A DNA stretch of 64,000 nucleotides, taken from positions 18,051-82,050 of the forward strand of contig CBIHPC010000006.1 of the NCBI GenBank assembly GCA_966211305.1, given 5' to 3'. The stretch is from Niastella sp966211305 (GTDB lineage Bacteria; Bacteroidota; Bacteroidia; Chitinophagales; Chitinophagaceae). Shown piece by piece: positions 7,350 to 15,978 of this stretch (the stretch's first letter is position 1; each line of letters starts with the position of its first letter). The notes below the pieces were generated by a model. That model was given only the letters and a program-made list of their open reading frames with translations, ran no database searches and was not told where the DNA came from. The position numbers and the translations under genes were made by a program.

Positions 7350-8357
7350 TTTCAAACAACCATCCAGTTCATCCATCATGCCCTTGCTGCCGATGAAGAG
7401 CGGGCTCCGCTGATGCAGTTCTGTTGGCACCACATCGAGGATCCTTTCTTTTCCATTGGTAGCGCGGCCGCCTGCCACTTCTGCAATAAATGCGAACGGA
7501 TTGCACTCATACAACAAACGCAGTTTGCCTTTGGGTTTTTCGATCGTGCCGGGATACATGAAGATGCCGCCTTTGATCAGGTTGCGGTGCACGTCGGCTA
7601 CCATGCTGCCGATATAACGTTGCGTATACGGGCCGCCGGTATCCTTGTTCTTCTTCTGGCAAATATTGATGTATTTCTGAACAGCCTGTTCGTACTGGAA
7701 GAAATTGCCATGGTTTACGGAATAGATCTTTCCGAACTCGGGGCATTTTATATTGGGGTGACTTAAACAAAATTCGCCAATGGAAGGATCGAGCGTAAAA
7801 CCGTTTACCCCGCGGCGGGTAGCATACACCAGCATCGTAGAGCTTCCGTAAACGATATAACCTGCAGCTACCTGGAACCTGCCTGCCTGTAAGAAATCTT
7901 TTTCTGTGGCAACGGTGCCTTTTTCACTCACCCGGCGGTATACGCTGAAAATAGTTCCTATCGATACATTCACATCTATATTTCCACTACCATCTAACGG
8001 ATCGTATAAACAAACGTATTTCGAATTCTTGCTCACCGCATCGTCGAACGCAACATATTCATCGAGCTCTTCACTGGCAATACCGGCGCAACTGATACCG
8101 TGTTGCAATACACCGGTGAACTGGTTATTGGCGAAAATATCCAGCTTTTTTACATCTTCTCCCTGTACATTGATGGAACCTGCATCGCCGAGGATATCTA
8201 CCAGACCGGCCTTGTTCACTTCTACGTTCACCCGTTTGGCTGCAAGGCCAATATCGCGTAACAAACCGCTAAGTTCTCCGGTGGCATGGGGAAAATCCCT
8301 TAACTGCTGAATGGTAAACTCGTCAAGGGTTAAAACATTTCTGTTGATAGTGGTCAT
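7341..8357 (-). CDS. fbp: Class 1 fructose-1,6-bisphosphatase
   Basis: A 338-residue cytosolic enzyme of gluconeogenesis that hydrolyses fructose 1,6-bisphosphate to fructose 6-phosphate with Mg2+. The metal-binding signature YDPLDGSGNIDVNVSIGTIF is intact, and SMVADVHRNLIKGGIFMYPG and the KLRLLYECNPFAF region match class 1 enzymes. Length is typical. The start ATG at 8357 gives the usual N-terminal helix containing LDEFTIQQ. Single gene with a long (about 470 bp) upstream region rich in word arrays, shared with divergent aspartate kinase. Confidence 0.96.
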   Translation of the reverse strand: MTTINRNVLTLDEFTIQQLRDFPHATGELSGLLRDIGLAAKRVNVEVNKAGLVDILGDAGSINVQGEDVKKLDIFANNQFTGVLQHGISCAGIASEELDEYVAFDDAVSKNSKYVCLYDPLDGSGNIDVNVSIGTIFSVYRRVSEKGTVATEKDFLQAGRFQVAAGYIVYGSSTMLVYATRRGVNGFTLDPSIGEFCLSHPNIKCPEFGKIYSVNHGNFFQYEQAVQKYINICQKKNKDTGGPYTQRYIGSMVADVHRNLIKGGIFMYPGTIEKPKGKLRLLYECNPFAFIAEVAGGRATNGKERILDVVPTELHQRSPLFIGSKGMMDELDGCLKQA

Positions 8358-8412
8358 AAATCAAATCCATTGTTTTGGTTAACAGTTGTTAGCTGGCGAA
8401 GGTAGGGAAAAC

Positions 8413-8615
8413 TGAAGTAAGAAGCAGGATGTAGGAAGCAGGAAAGTGCTGAATTTTATGGATTCCTGATTATTTTTTTGCCTCAGACTTATTACTTCCT
8501 ATTTCCGGTAATCGACTTCCGATTTTGTCCATCTAACTTTTATAAATTTTTTAAAATGCCAGTCATGATATGTCCTACATCTGATTTCTTACTTCCTACT
8601 TCATACCTCTTTTAT
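8413..8615. repeat. Heptamer word arrays in fbp/aspartokinase gap
   Basis: 8413-8447 has words GAAGTAA, GAAGCAG, GATGTAG. 8487-8524 and 8573-8615 have inverted words TTACTTC, CTATTTC, CTACTTC, ATACCTC. This is the same word family as 4060-4171. Together with the next array it fills most of the 467-bp divergent gap. Confidence 0.7.
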
Positions 8616-8686
8616 ATAACTTAAACAAGTAGTGATATTCAAAAGCTTTAAAGTTGTAAATCCGTAATATTGGCCTTTTGAAGGCC

Positions 8687-8818
8687 CTTGTCAACCTGTT
8701 AACTGGTTAACCCGTCAAACTCACTTCGTATTCCTATTCCCACTTTATTATTCTTACCCTATAAGCGCACCTGCCCTACTTTCATTACTTTTGCAACCCA
8801 TCAACCAGTTAACTTGAA
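8687..8818. repeat. Octamer word arrays (GTTAAC type)
   Basis: 8687-8724 carries CTTGTCAA, CCTGTTAA, CTGGTTAA, CCCGTCAA in 8-bp phase. 8795-8818 carries a shorter run (CATCAACC, AGTTAACT) directly upstream of the aspartate kinase start. Confidence 0.7.
8786..8793 (+). promoter_or_regulatory. Putative -7 element of aspartate kinase
   Basis: TACTTTTG fits TAnnTTTG and lies 31 bp upstream of the ATG at 8825, between two repeat runs. Confidence 0.45.
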
Positions 8819-8824
8819 CAAACT

Positions 8825-10093
8825 ATGAAAGTCTTCAAATTCGGCGGCGCCAGTGTTAGCAGTACAGAAAGTATCCGGCAGGTTGCACATATATTAAAAT
8901 CATACCAGGGTGAGGAATTGCTTATTGTGATCTCGGCCATGGGTAAAACCACCAACGCGCTCGAAAAGGTTGTGGAAGCGTTTTATGATAATAAAAAAGA
9001 GGCGGCGCTGCAATTGTTTGAAGCCATCAAACAAAGCCATCTTACCACGGCCAAGTACCTGCTGGTTAAAAATTTCAACGAAACGCTTGAACAGCTCACC
9101 AATTTTTTTACCGAAGCAGAGTGGCTGCTGCATGACAAACCGGTACAGGGTTTCGATTATTATTACGACCAGGTGGTGTGCATCGGTGAATTATTGTCAA
9201 CCGTTATTGTAAGCGCTTACCTCAACGAGGCCGGGTTTGCCAACCATTGGATCGACGTTCGCGATATCATCAGGACCGACGATAATTTCCGCGATGCCAA
9301 TATCGACTGGCATTATTCAGGTGAAAAAGTGGAGAACGTAGTGTTGCCGTTGCTGAAAGAACATAAGGTGATCGTAACCCAGGGTTTTATCGGTGCTACC
9401 GATGAAAACGAAAGCACAACCCTTGGCCGTGAAGGCAGCGATTATACCGCCGCCGTATTTGCGAATTTGCTGAATGCCGAAGGGCAGTATATCTGGAAAG
9501 ATGTGGAAGGTGTGATGAACGCCGACCCCAAACTTTTTCCCGATGCGCAGTTGTTAAGTGAGCTGAATTACGATGAAGTAATTGAAATGGCCTATTACGG
9601 CGCGCAGGTAATTCACCCGAAAACCATCAAACCGCTGCAGAATAAAGGAATTCCCCTCTATGTAAAATGTTTTCTGAATAAAGACCTGCCCGGCACCGTC
9701 ATTCATAAAAAAAGCCTGAAAGGACTGCCACCGATAGTGGTATTGAAACAGAACCAGGTGCTGATACAACTGCACTCGAAAGATTTTTCGTTCGTTGGCG
9801 AAAAACCGGTGGCCGACCTGTACCAGTTGCTGGCCGATAGTAAAATAAAACCCAACCTGATGCAGACCGGAGCGGTAACCATTCAGGTTTGTCTCGATAA
9901 CCAAACTGAAAAAATTGAAAAGCTGGCGCTCGCCGCCGCGGGCATCTTTGAAGTACAGGTAGAAAAAGGGCTCACCCTGCTCACCATCAGGCATTATGAT
10001 GATGCGGTGTTACAAAAAATGATTGCAGGGAATAAAGTTGAATTGTTGCAGCAGACGCCGGAGACTGTCCAGGTAGTATTAAAGGGTATTTAG
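8825..10093 (+). CDS. Monofunctional aspartate kinase
   Basis: A 422-residue kinase that phosphorylates L-aspartate, the first step toward lysine, threonine and methionine (and diaminopimelate for cell walls). The N-terminal KFGGASVSS motif, the VSAMGKTTNALE region, and the GREGSDYTAA catalytic motif (about residues 202-211) are present. The C-terminal 120 residues would form the ACT regulatory region. No homoserine dehydrogenase domain is fused, in contrast to ThrA-type enzymes. Single gene, convergent with the MBL-fold gene. Confidence 0.94.
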   Translation: MKVFKFGGASVSSTESIRQVAHILKSYQGEELLIVISAMGKTTNALEKVVEAFYDNKKEAALQLFEAIKQSHLTTAKYLLVKNFNETLEQLTNFFTEAEWLLHDKPVQGFDYYYDQVVCIGELLSTVIVSAYLNEAGFANHWIDVRDIIRTDDNFRDANIDWHYSGEKVENVVLPLLKEHKVIVTQGFIGATDENESTTLGREGSDYTAAVFANLLNAEGQYIWKDVEGVMNADPKLFPDAQLLSELNYDEVIEMAYYGAQVIHPKTIKPLQNKGIPLYVKCFLNKDLPGTVIHKKSLKGLPPIVVLKQNQVLIQLHSKDFSFVGEKPVADLYQLLADSKIKPNLMQTGAVTIQVCLDNQTEKIEKLALAAAGIFEVQVEKGLTLLTIRHYDDAVLQKMIAGNKVELLQQTPETVQVVLKGI

Positions 10094-10140
10094 TCTTTTG
10101 TTCCCCTTTGTGGTTCCTGGTTTATATTCCGGTAGTTCAT

Positions 10141-10204
10141 AAGTTATTGAGTTATTCAGTTCGTAAACCGGCAACTGAACAACTAAATAACTGAATAACT
10201 ATCT
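10141..10204. repeat. Inverted octamer arrays between convergent genes
   Basis: AGTTATTG and AGTTATTC words are followed by inverted AACAACTA, AATAACTG, AATAACTA words around a short CGTAAACCGG spacer, giving a near-palindromic stem. The right end overlaps the last codon and TAG stop of the MBL-fold gene. Confidence 0.8.
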
Positions 10205-11614
10205 CAAATATTTTTCAAAATCCAGTTTCCCATGCAAAAGTTTGTCTTTAGCCAATTGCATATATAAAACAACTTCCCGCCAACGCATTGTCCAGCTTTC
10301 AACCGAACGCCAGGTAAATAGTTTACGCATGGGCAGCAGGTCGTATTCATAGGCGTTGAACGCCAGGTTCAGGGCCTCCATATATTTTCTTTGCTTTGAC
10401 GTTACCTTATAAAATACCCGTTTACCAATACACATGTGCGAGAAGATCCGGAATTCAATGCCGCGCAAAAAAATAAATGCGGTAGTATGAATTTGTATAG
10501 GATAAGTTTCGTGATCCAGCACGGTGTGCAGCGGCAGCTCTTCTACCCTTCCCTTATGCACGTTGATGTTGAAAATATATTTGGGCGCGCCGCCTGCTGA
10601 AAGCACATATGTAAATTGAACAGGTTTGAAATAACGCCTGATAAAAAATGGCAGGCTGGCTGAGAATTGCTCAAAATATTCCGTCACTACCTGCTTTTCG
10701 ATCACCGCCTGGTCTTCCTGTTCATAAAATTTTTGCAGGCTTTCACTTTGTTGTTGTAAGTATGCTGCCAGTAAGGTTTCACGATTGGTGAACCAGTCTT
10801 TTTCGCTGATGTGAAAGCCCGATTCAGCCGACCAGCGATCACCCGATACCATTACTTTTACCTGGGGTGTTTGTATATCATGTTTTTTAAAATACGCCTC
10901 CACCAACTGCGGGTGTTGAATATACCGGTTGAAATGAAAAGAGTCTTTATGCAAATGGCAATGATTGCTGGCGAATGGAATGGCGTACCGGGCGCCGGTT
11001 GCCTGCGCGGTTTGCGCAAACTCTTTTATATAGCGGTCGAGGTCGTCGACAGGCGTTTCAGGTTCGTCAACTATATCATATGATAACCGTTCATTGGCCG
11101 AGCTGTGGCTTCTGAATACAAAATCGATGGGCCGGTGTTTGCGGGTGATCTGCCTAAGCGTAAGCCCCATATGTTTTGAATCGTTCAGGTTCAGCAGTTT
11201 TATGCCATCGCATTCTATCAGCAGCGCGCTGTCGAGGAACATCCAGAACTGGTACGATGTAATGCTGAAACCGTCATCGATCCGAAACCGTTCGCCATGT
11301 TTTAATTCGATGATGTTTTTGTACCCGAGGTAATACAGGTCGTCTTTCATGCGTGTGTAATTTCCCTTTGGAACAATAATGGGAATATTGGAAGGAAACC
11401 GCTTTAATGAATCGCCGTGAAAATGGTCCCAGTGAATGTGGGTGAGATAAATGAAATTGGGTTGAAGCGAATTGACGAGGTCTTTGCTTACAGGGGGATA
11501 ATTCCACCACGAGCGCCAGTAACTGCTGCCAATGAGCCAGGGGTCGCATATAAGCGATTTGCCAGGTTTATTTTTTACCAATAAACCGGCATGGGATAAG
11601 ATTTGAAATTCCAT
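10199..11614 (-). CDS. MBL-fold metallo-hydrolase family protein
   Basis: A 471-residue protein with an N-terminal metallo-beta-lactamase domain (about residues 1-260) and a C-terminal extension of about 200 residues that I do not recognise. The metal motif THIHWDHFHGD (HxHxDH) is near residue 58, and further conserved residues include the FRSHSSANE and SNHCHLH segments. The domain resembles the UlaG or CMP-NeuAc hydroxylase-like branch rather than true beta-lactamases. ATG at 11614 is preferred because it starts MEFQILSHAG, the first strand of the fold; an upstream TTG/GTG-type extension would add 18 residues. Reaction unknown. Confidence 0.8.
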   Translation of the reverse strand: MEFQILSHAGLLVKNKPGKSLICDPWLIGSSYWRSWWNYPPVSKDLVNSLQPNFIYLTHIHWDHFHGDSLKRFPSNIPIIVPKGNYTRMKDDLYYLGYKNIIELKHGERFRIDDGFSITSYQFWMFLDSALLIECDGIKLLNLNDSKHMGLTLRQITRKHRPIDFVFRSHSSANERLSYDIVDEPETPVDDLDRYIKEFAQTAQATGARYAIPFASNHCHLHKDSFHFNRYIQHPQLVEAYFKKHDIQTPQVKVMVSGDRWSAESGFHISEKDWFTNRETLLAAYLQQQSESLQKFYEQEDQAVIEKQVVTEYFEQFSASLPFFIRRYFKPVQFTYVLSAGGAPKYIFNINVHKGRVEELPLHTVLDHETYPIQIHTTAFIFLRGIEFRIFSHMCIGKRVFYKVTSKQRKYMEALNLAFNAYEYDLLPMRKLFTWRSVESWTMRWREVVLYMQLAKDKLLHGKLDFEKYLR

Positions 11615-11745
11615 TTGCCAGAACCGTTTAACGTAGCTAAAGTTAAGGTTTATAACAGTGTGACACAAGTGAAGATGCCCGGGATTTCATATTTAAGTGG
11701 TGGTAATATTATGTGAATGTATTGGGGAATTATTGAATATGGATT

Positions 11746-11933
11746 GTCGTGAAACGGCAAACGTGAAACGTGAAAGGGCGTCCTGTCTTCGAGACTCATA
11801 ATCAGTGGCAACTGGCCTGCGCCAGGGCTTCGGCGAGCAAGCCGGAAATAAATTTTACGCAGCATAAGATTGGGCATTAATTTGAAATTTCGCGAGCGAT
11901 TTCACGTTTGCCGTTTCACGTTTCACGTTTCCG
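11746..11933. repeat. Inverted heptamer arrays in divergent promoter region
   Basis: 11746-11775 has CGTGAAA, CGGCAAA, CGTGAAA words and 11899-11933 has the inverted TTTCACG, TTTGCCG, TTTCACG words, so the two arms can base pair nearly perfectly across about 120 bp. Same word family as 4772-4817 and 699-740. The gap 11615-11947 otherwise holds only presumed promoters; TATCTTG at 11934-11940 is a possible -7 element. Confidence 0.8.
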
Positions 11934-11947
11934 TATCTTGCATTATT

Positions 11948-13729
11948 ATGGAGCCAACCATTGTTTACTACCAGGAAAAAGTTCAGTCTTACAAGGAAGC
12001 ATTACAAAAAATAAAGCCCGTAACCACGCTGGTAGCCGCATTGCGGCTGGCTTGTTTTATTGTGTTTGGCTGGGCTATATATAAATGGATCGCTACCCAT
12101 AACTCCGGCTGGATGGCGGCTACCCTGTTGCTGGGCGCAGCTTTCGCCATACTGGTACGCATTGCCTGGCGCCTGAACGATCGCAAGGCGTTGTTGGAAA
12201 AATTGCTGTTCATCAATACCAATGAATTGAATATGCTGCGGCATTTGCCCAACGAATTTGAGAATGGCGCGGCTTTTACATCGAACGACAATAATTCAGG
12301 CGATCTCGATATTTTTGGACCCGGCTCTTTATATCATTTACTTAACCGTACCACTACCTGGCATGGCAAACAGCAACTGTCGGCCATGTTACAACAACCG
12401 CCGTTGGTAAAAACCGAAATAGAACAGCAGCAACAGGCGGTACAGGCGCTGAGCACACAAAAGGAATTACGGCAGTTGCTTACCGCGCATGGTTTGTTGA
12501 ATGAGGAAAAGGAAGGCAACCTGCACGATATCGCCAGCTGGCTGCAACGGCCGGCCATCATTCATGGTAAGGGCCGGATCAATGCCCTGCGTTACATTAC
12601 ATCTATATGCAGTGCCGTATTGTTGATCTACTGGTTGATCTCGGGAAATTACTACCTGCTTATTCCGGTTGTTTTCCTGAATTGGATCATTATCGGCACA
12701 TATGCCAAACACATTCAGCAGCAACATATCCTGTTGGGAAAAAAGCAGACCATATTAGATCAATATGCTGCTATATTATCACTCTTCTGTAAGGTGGAAT
12801 CGGGTAATTCGGCGCTGCTGCAAAAAGAAAAAACAAGTGCCACGGAAGCGCACCAGGCGGTGAAGAAATTATCGCGCCTGTCGGCCATGTTCGATCAGCG
12901 GCTGAACCTCATCGTAAATATCTTCCTGAACAGCTTTTTTATGTACGATATCCAATGCCTGTGGGCGCTGGAAAGCTGGAAGAAAAAACACAATGCCCAT
13001 TTTAACGACTGGATCCACTGCGTGGGCATGATCGAATGCCTGAACTCGCTGGCGACATTTGCGTCAAACTATCCCGGCAATCAATATCCAACTGTAAACA
13101 GTGATGGTATTTCCATTTCGGCTACGCAACTGGCGCATCCGCTGATCCCTGCCGAAGAGCGGGTGGCCAATGACTGTACGTTTGGCATTGATGAAAAGCT
13201 GGTACTGGTAACCGGTTCAAATATGTCGGGTAAAACCACCTTTCTGCGAACACTGGGGGTAAACCTCATACTGGCACAATGCGGCGCCCCGGTTTGTGCG
13301 GCCTCATTCGCCTTTACACCTATGGTCATTCGCAGTTCCATCAGGGTAAGCGATTCGCTGCAGGAACATACCTCCTACTTTATGGCCGAATTGAAACGCC
13401 TGCAGCAGATCATACATTATCTGCAGCAGAATTCAGTGCCGGTGCTGATTCTTATCGATGAAATTCTGCGCGGTACCAATTCGGAAGACAAGACCCATGG
13501 GTCGGAGCAGTTCATTAAAAAGCTGTTGCAGTACCGCTGTCTTACATTATTTGCCACGCACGACCTGGCATTGAGCAGGCTGGAAGACGAACTGGCGGGA
13601 AGGGTAAACAATTATTGTTTTGAAAGCACCATCCGCAATAACGAATTGCTTTTCGATTACAAATTACAACGCGGCGTTGCCAAGAATAAGAATGCCTCTT
13701 TCTTAATGGAAAAGATGGAGATCATTTGA
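11948..13729 (+). CDS. Membrane-associated MutS-family ATPase
   Basis: A 593-residue protein with a C-terminal MutS ATPase domain: Walker A TGSNMSGKTTFLRT, an SSIRVSDSLQEHTSYFMAEL region, Walker B VLILIDEILRGTNSEDK and a final ATHD motif. The mismatch-recognition domain of true MutS is missing. Instead there are two hydrophobic pairs, around residues 27-72 and 220-262, predicted to span the membrane. Similar MutS-related membrane proteins occur widely in Bacteroidota; their function is not established. The ATG at 11948 is preferred over an upstream start that would read through the repeat arms. It ends 2 bp before a convergent glycosyltransferase gene. Confidence 0.85.
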   Translation: MEPTIVYYQEKVQSYKEALQKIKPVTTLVAALRLACFIVFGWAIYKWIATHNSGWMAATLLLGAAFAILVRIAWRLNDRKALLEKLLFINTNELNMLRHLPNEFENGAAFTSNDNNSGDLDIFGPGSLYHLLNRTTTWHGKQQLSAMLQQPPLVKTEIEQQQQAVQALSTQKELRQLLTAHGLLNEEKEGNLHDIASWLQRPAIIHGKGRINALRYITSICSAVLLIYWLISGNYYLLIPVVFLNWIIIGTYAKHIQQQHILLGKKQTILDQYAAILSLFCKVESGNSALLQKEKTSATEAHQAVKKLSRLSAMFDQRLNLIVNIFLNSFFMYDIQCLWALESWKKKHNAHFNDWIHCVGMIECLNSLATFASNYPGNQYPTVNSDGISISATQLAHPLIPAEERVANDCTFGIDEKLVLVTGSNMSGKTTFLRTLGVNLILAQCGAPVCAASFAFTPMVIRSSIRVSDSLQEHTSYFMAELKRLQQIIHYLQQNSVPVLILIDEILRGTNSEDKTHGSEQFIKKLLQYRCLTLFATHDLALSRLEDELAGRVNNYCFESTIRNNELLFDYKLQRGVAKNKNASFLMEKMEII

Positions 13730-13731
13730 TA

Positions 13732-14517
13732 TTATTCTTTTACCGGATGATACAACTTATTTGTTTCCTCCCCTACACTGTTAAATATTGGCCTGAACCG
13801 AAAGGAACAGGTCGAACGGGCAATATCATTTCCATCATCCTTATAAAATTTGTTGGTGAATGCTTCCGGCGTAAACTCTCCTGTTCCGCCAAAGTCAAGC
13901 ATGGAAAAGTTGTTTAGTAAAAGCAGGGTGGGTAAAAGTACTTCATGATGCCCCATCCACTTATTTACCAGCATTAAATGAATGAATTCTAAAGCTTCGT
14001 ATGATAAGCGATAAACCGGATTAAAGGACCTTATTTTTTGGTTGTTGTATATTTTTAACACAGGATGGGTAAGCGTATCCCACCAAAACCAGCCGGGATT
14101 TTTGTTGAACGTTTCAATATGGGCGCTTAAAAAGTCGTGCCGGTATGTGTCAAAAGCCTGAAAGAAATCAACCCAGTCTCCATTAAACCTAACATCATCC
14201 TCTATACACCAATAGTAATTGTACTTGTTCCTGGCAAAATAAAATAGAAGGGGAAAGTGATTACTGCCGGGAACAAGCGTATCAGCAATGGGAATATATT
14301 GCAGCTTATGTAAGTTTTCGCTGGTAAATCGATAGAGTATGACATTATCGGTTGCAGGAATTTGTTGGCCATCCTCGTCCTTGTCATGAAAAAGCACAAC
14401 AACATCGCCCCGTTCTCCAAAGCCTTCTTTAATGCGGTCGTAGTTTTTAATCAGCGACGAAGACATGTTTTTTGTAAGGAGTACAACTACACTTCTAATA
14501 TTATTTTCATTTTCCAT
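13732..14517 (-). CDS. Putative glycosyltransferase (EDDV motif)
   Basis: A 261-residue protein with a Rossmann-like start (SVVVLLTKNMSSSLIKNYD) and a YYWCIEDDVRF segment; E106-D107-D108 is a candidate metal and nucleotide-sugar site as in GT-A fold enzymes. A WFWWDTLTHP segment may bind substrate. Overall it resembles DUF3405-like or unclassified glycosyltransferases, but family assignment is uncertain. It is the second gene of a minus-strand pair, 6 bp after the LanB C-terminal-like gene, and the pair diverges from the lanthipeptide precursor. A role in modifying the lanthipeptide or a surface glycan is an inference. Confidence 0.6.
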   Translation of the reverse strand: MENENNIRSVVVLLTKNMSSSLIKNYDRIKEGFGERGDVVVLFHDKDEDGQQIPATDNVILYRFTSENLHKLQYIPIADTLVPGSNHFPLLFYFARNKYNYYWCIEDDVRFNGDWVDFFQAFDTYRHDFLSAHIETFNKNPGWFWWDTLTHPVLKIYNNQKIRSFNPVYRLSYEALEFIHLMLVNKWMGHHEVLLPTLLLLNNFSMLDFGGTGEFTPEAFTNKFYKDDGNDIARSTCSFRFRPIFNSVGEETNKLYHPVKE

Positions 14518-14523
14518 ACGGTA

Positions 14524-15378
14524 TTATACAGTTTGTCGTGAATGGCTTAAAACCTGCCAGACAGAATAATATAATAAGGATTTAAAATTATGCGTAAGGC
14601 CACATTGTTGATTTAACTGAAAAGAAATATACCTGTGAATTGTTCGAACTTCCTGCCTACCGGCAATAGTATTCAGGTTGTTTATTTCTTCAATACAGGC
14701 TGCATACCATTGACGAATATATGTGGGTATCGCATCGTTCTTATCAGTGAGATCCTGGTCGAATATTTCGGTAGTTGTTTCGCAATAGTGATTTTCGTTT
14801 TCTTTAAAAAGGGATATTATGAATTCTTCACTAACGGTAACTAAAGACTGGTTTAAATATAGATGTTTATAAATATTCGCAAAGAATGCAAGATCTTTTT
14901 TTGTAGAAGCCATAAGAGCTTTTATAAGCGTAACATGAAGCTGGTAGGCAAGGGTGAATATAATTTCCTCACTCACTTCACCATTTGCCAACGCATTCAG
15001 AATGATATCGGTTGATTGCTGTTCAAAGCCGGGTCTGGCTGGCACATTTACTATCCCTTCTTTATAATATGTTTCATAATTAATAAAGGGGGTGGCGTCT
15101 TGTATGTTGTTGTGCTTTGAAAGAAATGTTTGCAGGCTCATGTGTAGTTGGAGAGACAGGGCGTCTGCATCGGCCGTGTGCATTAAAAATGCCAGCCTGG
15201 CGTAATTACCAACTGAATAATAAAATTGTAAATAATATGCATGAAGCGATCTGTTGCCTGCCGCTTTTTTAAAAAAGGGAATAATGGCCTCATCAATTAG
15301 TGCCTTCCAATTATGCATATTACAAATAACTGTAACAGACCTCCATTGTAAGTGTGTATCCAATTTATAAGCGTGCAT
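14524..15378 (-). CDS. Thiopeptide-type/SpaB C-terminal-like protein of the lanthipeptide cluster
   Basis: A 284-residue protein resembling the stand-alone C-terminal domain of lantibiotic dehydratases (SpaB_C, thiopeptide-type bacteriocin biosynthesis family). The N-terminus LQWRSVTVICN, then HAYYLQFYYSVGNYARLAF, lines up with the same region in the full LanB at 17462-20614 (WLYYKIYGGF and KWFFLRYFDPGAHLRVRM). In LanB this domain eliminates glutamate from glutamylated Ser/Thr. Here the YxRExxRYG segment is not recognisable, so it may be divergent or non-catalytic. It is transcribed away from the precursor, heading a two-gene unit with a glycosyltransferase. Confidence 0.62.
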   Translation of the reverse strand: MHAYKLDTHLQWRSVTVICNMHNWKALIDEAIIPFFKKAAGNRSLHAYYLQFYYSVGNYARLAFLMHTADADALSLQLHMSLQTFLSKHNNIQDATPFINYETYYKEGIVNVPARPGFEQQSTDIILNALANGEVSEEIIFTLAYQLHVTLIKALMASTKKDLAFFANIYKHLYLNQSLVTVSEEFIISLFKENENHYCETTTEIFDQDLTDKNDAIPTYIRQWYAACIEEINNLNTIAGRQEVRTIHRYISFQLNQQCGLTHNFKSLLYYSVWQVLSHSRQTV

Positions 15379-15645
15379 TTGTGAAAAAATGTTAAAAAAG
15401 ACATTGTATCGAATATACCGGTCTTTGGGTAGCTGATATAATCATGCTGGAAATTTTATGGATTTTACCGGTACGAATATAAACTTTTCAAGTTTTAAAC
15501 GTGCGGGTAACATTAATTATATTCCAGAGCTTTCCGTTAACCCTAACCAATATCCTTATTTATATGCAAGCGGGTATTTAACGTATTTGCTAATACGCTT
15601 TAGATAGGCGTTATAACGGTATGTGGGTATGCGAACATGTCAATT

Positions 15646-15680
15646 TGACAAATAATGTTAAAATATATGTTTAAACTTTG
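15646..15680 (+). promoter_or_regulatory. Candidate promoter of the lanthipeptide operon
   Basis: TTTG at 15646-15649 could be the -33 element, with TAAACTTTG at 15672-15680 as an imperfect -7 element (one extra base against TAnnTTTG). It lies in the AT-rich 363-bp gap between the divergent minus-strand pair and the precursor gene. No word array or other feature is visible in this gap. Confidence 0.4.
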
Positions 15681-15741
15681 ATAAAGGTGATTTATAAATA
15701 AAATAAATTGGGTTATTAATTAACCATAAACCAAATCATCA

Positions 15742-15978
15742 ATGGAAAAAAAGAAACTTCAACTGAAGAACTCCAGGCTTTCATTAAAAAAGGAAAGCAT
15801 TGCTAATTTAAGCAAAGATGACATGGGGTCGCTTCGTGGAGGAGAAGCAGGTAGTACATGCCACAATTTTACCTGCAGTTGGTGTACCGGAAGCGGTGAC
15901 ACCGGTGGTAGCACCCGTGTTGAATTTACCTGCAGTTGGTGCACTACCATCTCAGTAGTAGTCAGCGTTGTCAACTGA
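15742..15978 (+). CDS. Class I lanthipeptide precursor with duplicated core motif
   Basis: A 78-residue precursor. The leader (residues 1-34) is Lys-rich, contains LSLKKESIANL and MGSLRGG, and ends in Gly33-Gly34, matching Bacteroidota class I lanthipeptide leaders cut by C39 peptidases. The predicted core (35-78) has five Cys and fifteen Ser/Thr. The heptapeptide FTCSWCT occurs twice, 19 residues apart, and the tail is hydrophobic (ISVVVSVVN). The duplication is also visible in DNA: 17 identical bases at 15868-15884 and 15925-15941. It is followed by a long stem-loop and then lanC, lanB and the exporter. The ring pattern cannot be read from sequence. Confidence 0.9.
   Translation: MEKKKLQLKNSRLSLKKESIANLSKDDMGSLRGGEAGSTCHNFTCSWCTGSGDTGGSTRVEFTCSWCTTISVVVSVVN

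Noticed and set aside
11650..11877. 75-residue minus-strand open frame between the MBL and MutS-like genes
   Set aside because: It is built from heptamer array and promoter-region sequence, with no recognisable domain.
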